Shown piece by piece: positions 1 through 4,561 of a DNA stretch of 6,681 nucleotides. The position numbers and the translations under genes are program-made. The notes under the pieces are model-generated. The model was not told the origin of the DNA and ran no database searches. It worked only from the letters and a program-made list of their open reading frames with translations. The DNA lies in assembly GCA_030621535.1 (NCBI GenBank), contig JAUXHM010000060.1:1-6681 (forward strand), read 5' to 3'. Source of the DNA: Candidatus Methanophagales archaeon. GTDB lineage: Archaea; Halobacteriota; Syntropharchaeia; Alkanophagales; Methanospirareceae. Every line of letters starts with the position of its first letter. The first letter of the stretch is position 1.

Positions 1-90
1 TTGCGGAGTATCCTTATGAATGACATAAGGTTGATATGGGGTTGAAAGCATATAAAAGTATCGAAAAGCTGTTTAAATATGGGACGGCCT

Positions 91-115
91 CTTAAGTACA
101 GGGCCTGCCCTTAAG
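91..115. other. imperfect hairpin in the left intergenic region
   Basis: AGGG (100-103) pairs with CCCT (108-111) around a 4-base loop. The flanking CTTA (91-94) and TAAG (112-115) extend the stem beyond a 5-base bulge on the left side. No T-run follows on the plus strand. It may mark the 3' end of a gene lying left of the window. Bases 1-131 otherwise hold only very short open frames. Confidence 0.25.
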
Positions 116-131
116 CACGAATGCCGATAAC

Positions 132-341
132 TTAAACTACCCTTTTATCATAGGTATATAAAAGCTTTCCGATTTTTTTATTTTTGATGCTTTTCTCCAA
201 AAAGTTTGTTTTATAGAGCGATGTGTACCAAGTTTTGTGCGCTCTAAGTTTTTCCTTTTCTTCCTCTATCGCAACCACAGGTACAGTATCTATCTTCTCG
301 TAACTATAACCCTTTTGCCCCGATATGTACTTCTCCACCAC
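132..341 (-). CDS. doubtful small hypothetical protein (69 aa, GTG start)
   Basis: I do not recognise this product. The open frame is short, Lys/Glu-rich and hydrophilic, with Tyr and Trp in a segment reading AHKTWYTSLYK. It has no signal peptide, membrane segment or metal motif. The start would be GTG at 341; an in-frame TGA three codons upstream limits any longer version. A weak TATA-like stretch (minus-strand GTATATCC, near 386-393) lies about 45 bases upstream. Its composition is more protein-like than that of the neighbouring spurious frames. It could be a real small gene, or the C-terminal remnant of a larger gene that has lost its 5' part, since it sits in a repeat-bearing, gene-poor stretch. 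It points the same way as the DUF166 gene but is separated from it by a hairpin-rich block, so co-transcription is not obvious. Confidence 0.3.
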   Translation of the reverse strand: MVEKYISGQKGYSYEKIDTVPVVAIEEEKEKLRAHKTWYTSLYKTNFLEKSIKNKKIGKLLYTYDKRVV

Positions 342-408
342 TTCCCATCATTGCCCTACTGATTGCGAAGCGTTTTTGATTGGATATACTGTATAACTCC
401 CTTCTATT

Positions 409-557
409 TGAGACACAGATTTACACGGATTTTTTTGTTGGGCTGTGTGCTATTTTTAACGGCTTTGCCCCTACGTTTCATCTTGTCGGTGTTAATTAAG
501 CCCTTTCAGGGCTTGCGGGAATGTGGGCAGAGCCCACAAGCGTTAATCCGTGTCAAC
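409..557. repeat. non-coding repeat-like block with inverted ends
   Basis: This stretch holds no convincing gene. Its left side carries GACACAGATTTACACGGATT (412-431). Its right side carries AATCCGTGTC (545-554), the reverse complement of the left element's ACACGGATT plus one neighbouring base. Between them lie two tight hairpins (listed separately). The left element matches GACGCAGATTTACGCGGATT at 4563-4582 in all but two positions, both A/G changes, so the two blocks probably belong to one dispersed repeat family. A possible reading is a small non-autonomous (MITE-like) or REP-like element. No target-site duplication was identified. Confidence 0.45.
498..538. repeat. pair of adjacent perfect hairpins (7-bp stems, 3-base loops)
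   Basis: The first hairpin is AAGCCCT-TTC-AGGGCTT (498-514). The second is TGTGGGC-AGA-GCCCACA (522-538). Both have perfect 7-bp stems and are separated by 7 bases. They begin about 23 bases downstream of the DUF166 stop on the minus strand, so they could stabilise or end that transcript, though no T-run follows. Twin GC-rich hairpins in an intergenic space also look like a REP/BIME-type dispersed repeat. Confidence 0.5.
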
Positions 558-560
558 AAT

Positions 561-1253
561 TTATTTTTTTGATAATGCCTTCTTTATCGCATCCACGAGC
601 AATCTACCGGCTTGCTGCATTATCGGTCTTTCAGGACCCATGTAAGCCACACACTCGTTGTCGTGCATCTGCGCAACCGCGTCTTCAAACGATTTCATAT
701 CTTTGTAAGACATACCCACGAGCTTCGGCGCGATTTTTGATGCCGTGCCGCAGGGTGTATCGCGGGTGACTTTTATGGTTTCGATAACCTTCTGTTTTGC
801 ATTAACCCTCAGTTCAAATTTCGGCTTTCCGAAAGATGCGACAAACGATTTTACCTGTTCATTGTCGCTCGTATCCGTATCCAGCGAACAAAGAGGTTCC
901 GGGAACTCAATATGTACGCCATTCTTTTTTAGCTCCTCGGCAATCGAATATTTACCCTCGGGTATCAAGTTCGGGTCTTCGATAGGCCAGAGGACAGCCT
1001 TTGCCCCTGTCCGTTCCGCGATGATTGGCACGAGGTCCCCTGCTTTTGGGAGTATGCCAAGCACCAGTAGAAGGTCACACTCGGGTAGCGGGATGTCCGC
1101 AGGCATGTCCTTCTCCGGCTCGTCAAGCGACACGGATGCGACTTTAAGGTCGTATAAGCTCACTATCTGCTCGGCAAACTCGCTCATAGCTAAATGCTCG
1201 GTTACCAGTTCCCCAAACGACCCGTGATACAGTATGTATATTCGGTTATTCAT
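561..1253 (-). CDS. DUF166 family protein
   Basis: This is a full-length 230-residue member of the archaeal DUF166 family (Pfam PF02593). Visible signatures are an N-terminal Rossmann-like segment (RIYILYHGSFGELV, residues 4-17), a CDLLLVLGILPK strand-turn (59-70), the FPEPLCSL motif (117-124), FGKPKFEL (141-148) and the hallmark TRDTPCGTASKIAPKLVG (163-180). Cys122 and Cys168 sit in the two most characteristic motifs and are candidate catalytic or metal-binding residues. Members are sometimes labelled thymidylate synthase-like, but I see no support for that here and would leave the function open. No signal peptide or membrane segment is visible, so it is probably cytosolic. It starts at ATG 1253 with almost no Shine-Dalgarno signal, which suits a short or leaderless transcript. 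It diverges from the zinc-ribbon gene across a symmetric AT palindrome. Confidence 0.85.
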   Translation of the reverse strand: MNNRIYILYHGSFGELVTEHLAMSEFAEQIVSLYDLKVASVSLDEPEKDMPADIPLPECDLLLVLGILPKAGDLVPIIAERTGAKAVLWPIEDPNLIPEGKYSIAEELKKNGVHIEFPEPLCSLDTDTSDNEQVKSFVASFGKPKFELRVNAKQKVIETIKVTRDTPCGTASKIAPKLVGMSYKDMKSFEDAVAQMHDNECVAYMGPERPIMQQAGRLLVDAIKKALSKK

Positions 1254-1271
1254 AGAACGTTTCTTAATCTC

Positions 1272-1290
1272 TTTTTATCGTTGATAAAAA
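1272..1290. promoter_or_regulatory. symmetric AT palindrome, putative bidirectional TATA element
   Basis: TTTTTATC-GTT-GATAAAAA is a perfect inverted repeat with 8-base arms and a 3-base spacer, centred between two divergent genes. Each arm read outward (GATAAAAA) resembles an archaeal TATA box. About 25 bases downstream falls near 1250 on the minus strand, almost at the DUF166 ATG. On the plus strand it falls near 1313, just before the zinc-ribbon gene. This is inferred from spacing only. Confidence 0.4.
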
Positions 1291-1339
1291 AAAATCTTCT
1301 GTGTTACAGAGTGATAAATTTTGAATGGGTTCGCGGGTT

Positions 1340-1594
1340 ATGGCAAGAAAGAAAAAAGGAAGGAGAACACACATAATAAAGGTTTACTGCACTAAATGCC
1401 GTACTTTACTCTACAAATACCAAAAAGAAGGTCTCGGGTCGCTGATAAAGTGCTACAAAGACAGGATAAGCGAAGATTACACAGACGGCGATTTAAAATG
1501 CCCGAACTGTGGTGAAACATTTGCCCGAGAAGCGGTGTATCATAGGAAGCCAGCTAACAAGATTATCCGTGGTAAAGTTTATGTTAGACGTTAG
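1340..1594 (+). CDS. archaeal zinc-ribbon protein (84 aa)
   Basis: This is a small basic protein with two CxxC knuckles, CTKC (residues 17-20) and CPNC (54-57), plus a lone Cys38. The spacing fits one zinc-ribbon fold. The pattern KVYCTKCRTLLYKYQKEG...KCYKDRI.EDYT.GDLKCPNC matches a conserved, uncharacterised archaeal family that I recall from Methanosarcina-type genomes. The basic N-terminus (MARKKKGRR) and C-terminus (IIRGKVYVRR) suggest RNA or ribosome association, but that is inference. I prefer the ATG at 1340 because family members start MAR-; an in-frame ATG at 1325 would add MGSRV. Neither start has a good Shine-Dalgarno sequence. The gene stands 61 bases before tRNA-Asn on the same strand. 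Confidence 0.8.
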   Translation: MARKKKGRRTHIIKVYCTKCRTLLYKYQKEGLGSLIKCYKDRISEDYTDGDLKCPNCGETFAREAVYHRKPANKIIRGKVYVRR

Positions 1595-1620
1595 ATTTAT
1601 GTTTAAATAAGAACAGATAG

Positions 1621-1631
1621 ATAATAAAATA
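1621..1631 (+). promoter_or_regulatory. putative TATA box of tRNA-Asn
   Basis: The AT-rich stretch ATAATAAAATA is centred about 25-30 bases before the mature tRNA 5' end, the expected TATA position for an archaeal tRNA promoter with a short 5' leader. A further AT-rich TTTAAATAAG stands about 20 bases upstream of it. Confidence 0.45.
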
Positions 1632-1655
1632 GTGCAGAACCAAGAATACCGTCCT

Positions 1656-1728
1656 GCCGCCGTAACTCAGTTGGTAGAGTGCCCGGCTGTTAACCGGCTT
1701 GTCACAGGTTCGAGTCCTGTCGGCGGCG
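1656..1728 (+). tRNA. tRNA-Asn (anticodon GTT)
   Basis: The 73-base sequence folds as a complete cloverleaf. The acceptor stem GCCGCCG/CGGCGGC is perfect. The D stem is ACTC/GAGT with a GTTGGTA-type D loop. The anticodon loop is CTGTTAA with GTT at 1689-1691. The T stem is ACAGG/CCTGT with loop TTCGAGT. The discriminator base is G, CCA is not encoded, and there is no intron. The anticodon stem has four G-C pairs closed at the outer end by a C27-C43 mismatch, a small oddity. It decodes AAC/AAU codons. Confidence 0.95.
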
Positions 1729-1773
1729 TTAATACAAAGGTTTAAGTCCCCTTCTCACAGGCGCTGATGAAGA

Positions 1774-1796
1774 TGTCAGGTGTCCGTATCCTGACA
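1774..1796. other. hairpin in the convergent tRNA-hisA gap (possible 3'-end structure)
   Basis: TGTCAGG (1774-1780) pairs perfectly with CCTGACA (1790-1796) around a 9-base loop. It lies 46 bases after tRNA-Asn and beyond the 3' end of hisA, so it could serve either converging transcript. There is no T-run on either side, so intrinsic termination is not assured. A TGATGA (1765-1770) and a CTGA (1791-1794) resemble boxes C and D but are too close for a complete C/D guide RNA. Confidence 0.35.
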
Positions 1797-1826
1797 CCAA
1801 TGCAAATTAGAACCTCCGTTTTATCC

Positions 1827-1868
1827 CCGCTAAACCGCTAAACCGCTAACCCAACTAACCCCGCTAAC
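1827..1868. repeat. octanucleotide tandem repeat (CCGCTAAM) across the hisA 3' end
   Basis: CCGCTAAA (1827-1834), CCGCTAAA (1835-1842) and CCGCTAAC (1843-1850) are consecutive 8-base units. A diverged CCAACTAA and another CCGCTAAC (1861-1868) follow. The array supplies the hisA stop codon (1838-1840) and codes for its last residues, the GLVGLAV tail. Confidence 0.75.
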
Positions 1869-2572
1869 TTCCCTGTATACAACGCACTACCTATCACCAC
1901 TCCACTTGCTCCTGCTTCTTTTATCCGCTCAACGTCCTCCATACTGCTTACTCCTCCTGCTATAACCACGGGCACGCTCACAGCACTCACGAACTCCTCT
2001 ACAATCTTCGGTTCTATTCCCCTCATCAAACCTTCAACGTCTATGTTCGTGAATAGTAAACTGCCCGCACCCATTCTCTCTGCTTCCTTCGCTGCGTCCT
2101 TCGCCGCTAACCCTGTCGTTTCTCGCCACCCATCTATCGCCACTTTCCCTTTTCTTACGTCCAGCGCAACCATTACCCGTTCAGACGAGAACTCATTCAC
2201 TACCGTCTCCACAAGATTCGGCGATTTTAACGCTGCCGTACCAAATATTATCCTGTCCACACCTATATCGAGAAACTTAACCGCTGCTTCGTATGACCTG
2301 ATTCCCCCACCCACCTGAATCTTTGCTTTTCCTCTTACTCCTTCGGATTCTGCTATGGCTTTGACCACCGCAAAATTGTTCTTCGTGGCTTGAAACGCAC
2401 CGTCCAAATCAATTATGTGCAAGCGAGTCGCACCCTGCATAACCCATTTCTTCGCTATCTCCACGGGATTATCAGCCGAAGAGAATATCTCTTCTTCCTT
2501 TTTACCCTGTCTCAGTTGAACACATCTGCCACCTCTAAGGTCTATCGCAGGTATTACCTCAAAGTTTCCCAT
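1838..2572 (-). CDS. hisA: ProFAR isomerase HisA (histidine biosynthesis)
   Basis: HisA is the (beta/alpha)8-barrel enzyme that converts ProFAR to PRFAR, the fourth step of histidine synthesis in the cytosol. This copy has 244 residues, a usual length. Asp11 in PAIDLRGG is the first catalytic aspartate and Asp138 in VALDVRKG the second. FTNID (174-178) carries the conserved threonine region. The phosphate-binding turns are QVGGGIRS (86-93), AGGVSS (205-210) and VIGSALYTGK (226-235). HisF is excluded by ALDVRKGKVAIDGW (136-149). The ATG at 2572 overlaps the tfb stop by 14 bases, and a strong GGAGGT (2575-2580) sits inside the end of tfb, so translation is probably coupled. The tail after ALYTGK (LAGLVGLAV) is short, Gly/Leu-rich and encoded by an octamer repeat, unlike the usual helical C-terminus. 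No other his gene is nearby. Confidence 0.93.
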   Translation of the reverse strand: MGNFEVIPAIDLRGGRCVQLRQGKKEEEIFSSADNPVEIAKKWVMQGATRLHIIDLDGAFQATKNNFAVVKAIAESEGVRGKAKIQVGGGIRSYEAAVKFLDIGVDRIIFGTAALKSPNLVETVVNEFSSERVMVALDVRKGKVAIDGWRETTGLAAKDAAKEAERMGAGSLLFTNIDVEGLMRGIEPKIVEEFVSAVSVPVVIAGGVSSMEDVERIKEAGASGVVIGSALYTGKLAGLVGLAV

Positions 2573-3290
2573 TTACCTCCACTCTTATCCCCAATTCCTT
2601 TGTTATCTCTTTATACCTCACACGTAGAGTTACTTCAGTAACACCGGAGGCTTTAGCAATGTCATTTTGCGTCTTACGGTCATCGCATAAGATTGCCGCT
2701 ATGTATATCGCCGATGCTGCTATGCCCGTGGGACCTCGCCCACTTGTTATGCCCCTATCTAAAGCCTCTTTTATTATCCCCTTCGCACGTTTCTCTACCT
2801 GCGGTTTCAAATTCAATTTAGCGCAGAAACCACTCACGTAGTCCAGAGGAGAGATTGGAGTAAGCCTCATTCCCAGTCGGGTAGCCAATAACTTGCACGT
2901 CTTCATTATGTCCTTCCTTCCCACCTTTGTTGCATCTTCTACCTCGTCAAGCGTTCTTGGCACATTATGTTTGCGGCACGCCAGGTAGATAGACGCAGCC
3001 AGTATTTTCTCAATTGAACGCCCATGAATCAAATTATTTTCCCACGCATCGCGATATATTTCCATGCTGCCCTCTCGCGTTTTGTCAGGTATAGAAAGCA
3101 GTGTGGACAGTCTATCTATCTCGGCTTGCGCGACTAAACGCTGCCTGCTAATTGAGGTACTTATTTTTTTCCGCTTTTGATGTTCACTAATCCTGTGTAA
3201 ACGCTCCCTATCGGAGTCTGCGGTTTTGGAATTTTCTCTTTTTACGCCTCTTATGCTTTCTTCCTTGTCCCCTGTATTTCCTTCTCGCAT
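2559..3290 (-). CDS. tfb: transcription factor B lacking the zinc ribbon (cyclin core only)
   Basis: TFB binds the TBP-TATA complex and recruits archaeal RNA polymerase. This 243-residue protein has both cyclin folds. The first (about 46-140) contains GRSIEKILAASIYLACR and VPRTLDEVEDATKVGRKDI. The second (about 144-237) contains SGRGPTGIAASAIYIAAIL and the BRE-reading helix-turn-helix GVTEVTLRVRYKEIT (216-230). Residues 28-60 align with the linker before cyclin repeat 1. The N-terminal zinc ribbon (CxxC...CxxC) that docks on RNA polymerase, and the B-reader that follows it, are absent. Archaeal TFBs are normally about 300 residues or more. The first 27 residues are charged and low in complexity. 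The start is bounded by an in-frame TAA at 3306-3308. It follows gar1, a pairing that is conserved in euryarchaea, and precedes hisA. It could be a functional variant, a degenerate copy, or an effect of assembly error. Confidence 0.88.
   Translation of the reverse strand: MREGNTGDKEESIRGVKRENSKTADSDRERLHRISEHQKRKKISTSISRQRLVAQAEIDRLSTLLSIPDKTREGSMEIYRDAWENNLIHGRSIEKILAASIYLACRKHNVPRTLDEVEDATKVGRKDIMKTCKLLATRLGMRLTPISPLDYVSGFCAKLNLKPQVEKRAKGIIKEALDRGITSGRGPTGIAASAIYIAAILCDDRKTQNDIAKASGVTEVTLRVRYKEITKELGIRVEVNGKL
2575..2580 (-). promoter_or_regulatory. hisA ribosome binding site inside the end of tfb
   Basis: The minus strand reads GGAGGT, a full anti-16S match, only two bases before the hisA ATG and within the final codons of the TFB gene. 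It decides the hisA start and points to translational coupling between the two overlapping genes. Confidence 0.7.
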
Positions 3291-3305
3291 CTCTTTTACG
3301 CCCCC

Positions 3306-3362
3306 TTAGCTTCTATTCTCTTCTTCACACACAACACAACGGCACACAACAGCACACCTCAT
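3306..3362 (-). other. 18-codon Cys-rich ORF between gar1 and tfb, possible zinc-ribbon remnant
   Basis: An ATG four bases after the gar1 stop opens a frame reading MRCAVVCRCVVCEEENRS, closed by TAA at 3306-3308. It is in the same frame as tfb, with no other stop before the tfb ATG at 3290. Four cysteines in ten residues, and the run VVC-RC-VVCEEEN, loosely recall the second knuckle of a TFB zinc ribbon (consensus like LVCxNCGLVIEEN). The DNA is a GT-rich low-complexity run, so slippage decay or plain chance are both possible. I would not call it a functional peptide without further evidence. Confidence 0.25.
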
Positions 3363-3366
3363 GTCA

Positions 3367-3630
3367 TCAAGAAAATATCTTTTTATTCGCAAGCCCTTTT
3401 AGCTCCTCCTCGTTTACGCCCTTGAATACCTTTATACTGATATAAGGCTGGTCAACAGGGCCAAAAATATCGTAAACTCTACCTATCTTTCGGTTGTCCC
3501 CGGTCATAACTACGGAATTGAGTATGTGTTCAACTTTCACTCGCACACCCCGCACAATCAATTTATGGTCTACGATGTGGAGTGCAGTGCCCAAAGCCCT
3601 CAAGCCCGGCTTCTGAACTTTTCTTTTCAT
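3367..3630 (-). CDS. gar1: H/ACA RNA-protein complex subunit Gar1
   Basis: Gar1 is a small RNA-binding protein of the H/ACA ribonucleoprotein. It binds the Cbf5 catalytic subunit and helps position and release rRNA substrate during guide-directed pseudouridylation. This copy has 87 residues, a typical length for archaeal Gar1, and a six-stranded beta-barrel-like composition. The signature KIGRVYDIFGPVDQPYISIKV (48-68) is diagnostic, preceded by LGTALHIVDHKLIVRG (13-28). The glycine/arginine-rich tails of the eukaryotic protein are absent, as usual in archaea. The ATG at 3630 has no Shine-Dalgarno sequence and follows a TATA box at 3665-3673, so the mRNA leader is only about 10-15 bases. It is the first gene of a gar1-tfb-hisA unit. 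Confidence 0.92.
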   Translation of the reverse strand: MKRKVQKPGLRALGTALHIVDHKLIVRGVRVKVEHILNSVVMTGDNRKIGRVYDIFGPVDQPYISIKVFKGVNEEELKGLANKKIFS

Positions 3631-3664
3631 TATTGATTATTGAATACAATAAAAACAAAGGATA

Positions 3665-3673
3665 CTATATAAA
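3665..3673 (-). promoter_or_regulatory. TATA box of the gar1-tfb-hisA unit
   Basis: The minus strand reads TTTATATAG, a near-consensus archaeal TATA box, preceded by GTTAAC close to a BRE. Transcription should start about 25 bases downstream, near 3643, leaving a short leader before the gar1 ATG. It lies just beyond the stop codon of the protease gene, so gar1 is not simply an extension of that transcript. Confidence 0.75.
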
Positions 3674-3690
3674 GTTAACGGTTTTTTTTT

Positions 3691-4503
3691 TTATGCGACC
3701 ATATACGCCACCACATCATCAATTGTTGACACCCCTTCCACTTCCATCTTTCCCTTCATATACTCTTTGAGGTCTATCGGAGTGGAATAAACGCTTACGA
3801 ATGTGAATCCGAATATCTCCTCCTTTTTTACTCGCTGCTCGTAAACTCCTTGACCCTTTGCCATCAGGAAAAGTTCCATGCCCTTCTCCTCCGCAGCTAC
3901 GGCTTTTTCAAACACACCGCTTACCTGCCCTATGTGCCCTCCTTCCTTAATGGTTCCGGTAATAACCGCGTCCTGCCTTACTTCCTTATTCTCTATCGCA
4001 GCTATAGTGGCGGCAGTAATGGCAGCTCCGGCGGAAGGTCCGCCTATCAAAGTACCGTTGATGTCAAAATAAACGATAATGTCCCTGTTCGCGATGTTTA
4101 TATTGGTGTAGTTCTCAGCAACCTTCACTGCTTCTCGTACCGAATATTGCGTTGTGGATTCGACAAATGGATTCGTATTAACCAGCACGTTCCCATTTCC
4201 TTCTTTTAACTCCACATGCACCTTGCCGATCACGCCTGAATGCGTATCACTTCTTACAGCAACGATACTAGCGCAACTGCCGCTTTCGGTCACGGGCACA
4301 GGCACGTTCACATTCACCGTTGCAGGCGTTTGTTTTTCCCCTTTCCCTGCATTTCCCGCACTACCCGCACGGATGAGTTTCTCGATAATGTTCTCCTGCA
4401 CGTCTATCACTTGCTGCTGCTGTTGGTAAATGTGATAAGAAATAGACGTAGACGCAATCAAAAGGATGCAAAGCACCGCGATTATCGTATTTTTACGGTT
4501 CAT
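3691..4503 (-). CDS. membrane-anchored Lon-type (S16) serine protease, archaeal COG1750-like
   Basis: This 270-residue protein has the proteolytic domain of Lon without its ATPase. Residues 6-24 form one hydrophobic segment (IIAVLCILLIASTSISYHI) after a short basic start, a membrane anchor or signal-anchor. A Gln-rich stretch (27-31) and a short linker follow. The catalytic serine is Ser157 in GGPSAG, and the catalytic lysine is Lys200 in GVFEKAVAAEEKG. The 43-residue separation equals that of the Ser679/Lys722 dyad of E. coli Lon. ITGTIKEGGHIGQVSG (181-196) is the usual strand before the lysine. The protein belongs with predicted archaeal S16-like proteases (COG1750), whose substrates are unknown. 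With a single N-terminal anchor the active domain could face either side; the basic start suggests outward export. It has its own TATA box at 4533-4542, and a GAGG lies nine bases before the ATG. Confidence 0.88.
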   Translation of the reverse strand: MNRKNTIIAVLCILLIASTSISYHIYQQQQQVIDVQENIIEKLIRAGSAGNAGKGEKQTPATVNVNVPVPVTESGSCASIVAVRSDTHSGVIGKVHVELKEGNGNVLVNTNPFVESTTQYSVREAVKVAENYTNINIANRDIIVYFDINGTLIGGPSAGAAITAATIAAIENKEVRQDAVITGTIKEGGHIGQVSGVFEKAVAAEEKGMELFLMAKGQGVYEQRVKKEEIFGFTFVSVYSTPIDLKEYMKGKMEVEGVSTIDDVVAYMVA

Positions 4504-4532
4504 AAAGTTCGTCCTCTAATTATTTTCTTGTT

Positions 4533-4542
4533 GTATATAAAG
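4533..4542 (-). promoter_or_regulatory. TATA box of the S16 protease gene
   Basis: The minus strand reads CTTTATATAC, a strong archaeal TATA box about 35 bases before the ATG at 4503. Transcription would begin near 4512, giving a leader of about 10 bases that barely includes the GAGG at 4513-4516. The gene may therefore be translated from a nearly leaderless mRNA. Confidence 0.7.
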
Positions 4543-4561
4543 TATAACATCTACCTATTTA

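Noticed and set aside
3..95. Short frames that could be the tail of a gene left of the window (for example MGLKAYKSIEKLFKYGTAS ending at 95)
   Set aside because: It is interrupted by a TGA at 21-23 and is too short to tell from chance. It might be a frameshifted 3' end, but nothing confirms it.
363..572. Plus-strand 69-codon frame with a hydrophobic middle
   Set aside because: It lies over the repeat motif and both hairpins. The RHRFTRIF-type reading is what this repeat yields in that frame, so it is not a gene.
745..1227. Long plus-strand frame of 160 codons
   Set aside because: It is a Ser-rich shadow of the DUF166 gene, which has clear family motifs on the other strand.
1764..1796. Calling a complete box C/D guide RNA
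   Set aside because: The C-like and D-like boxes are only 20 bases apart and there is no convincing C'/D' pair.
3681..3692. T-run as a terminator of the protease gene
   Set aside because: The run is T on the plus strand, hence A on the minus-strand transcript, so it cannot be a T-run terminator for that gene.
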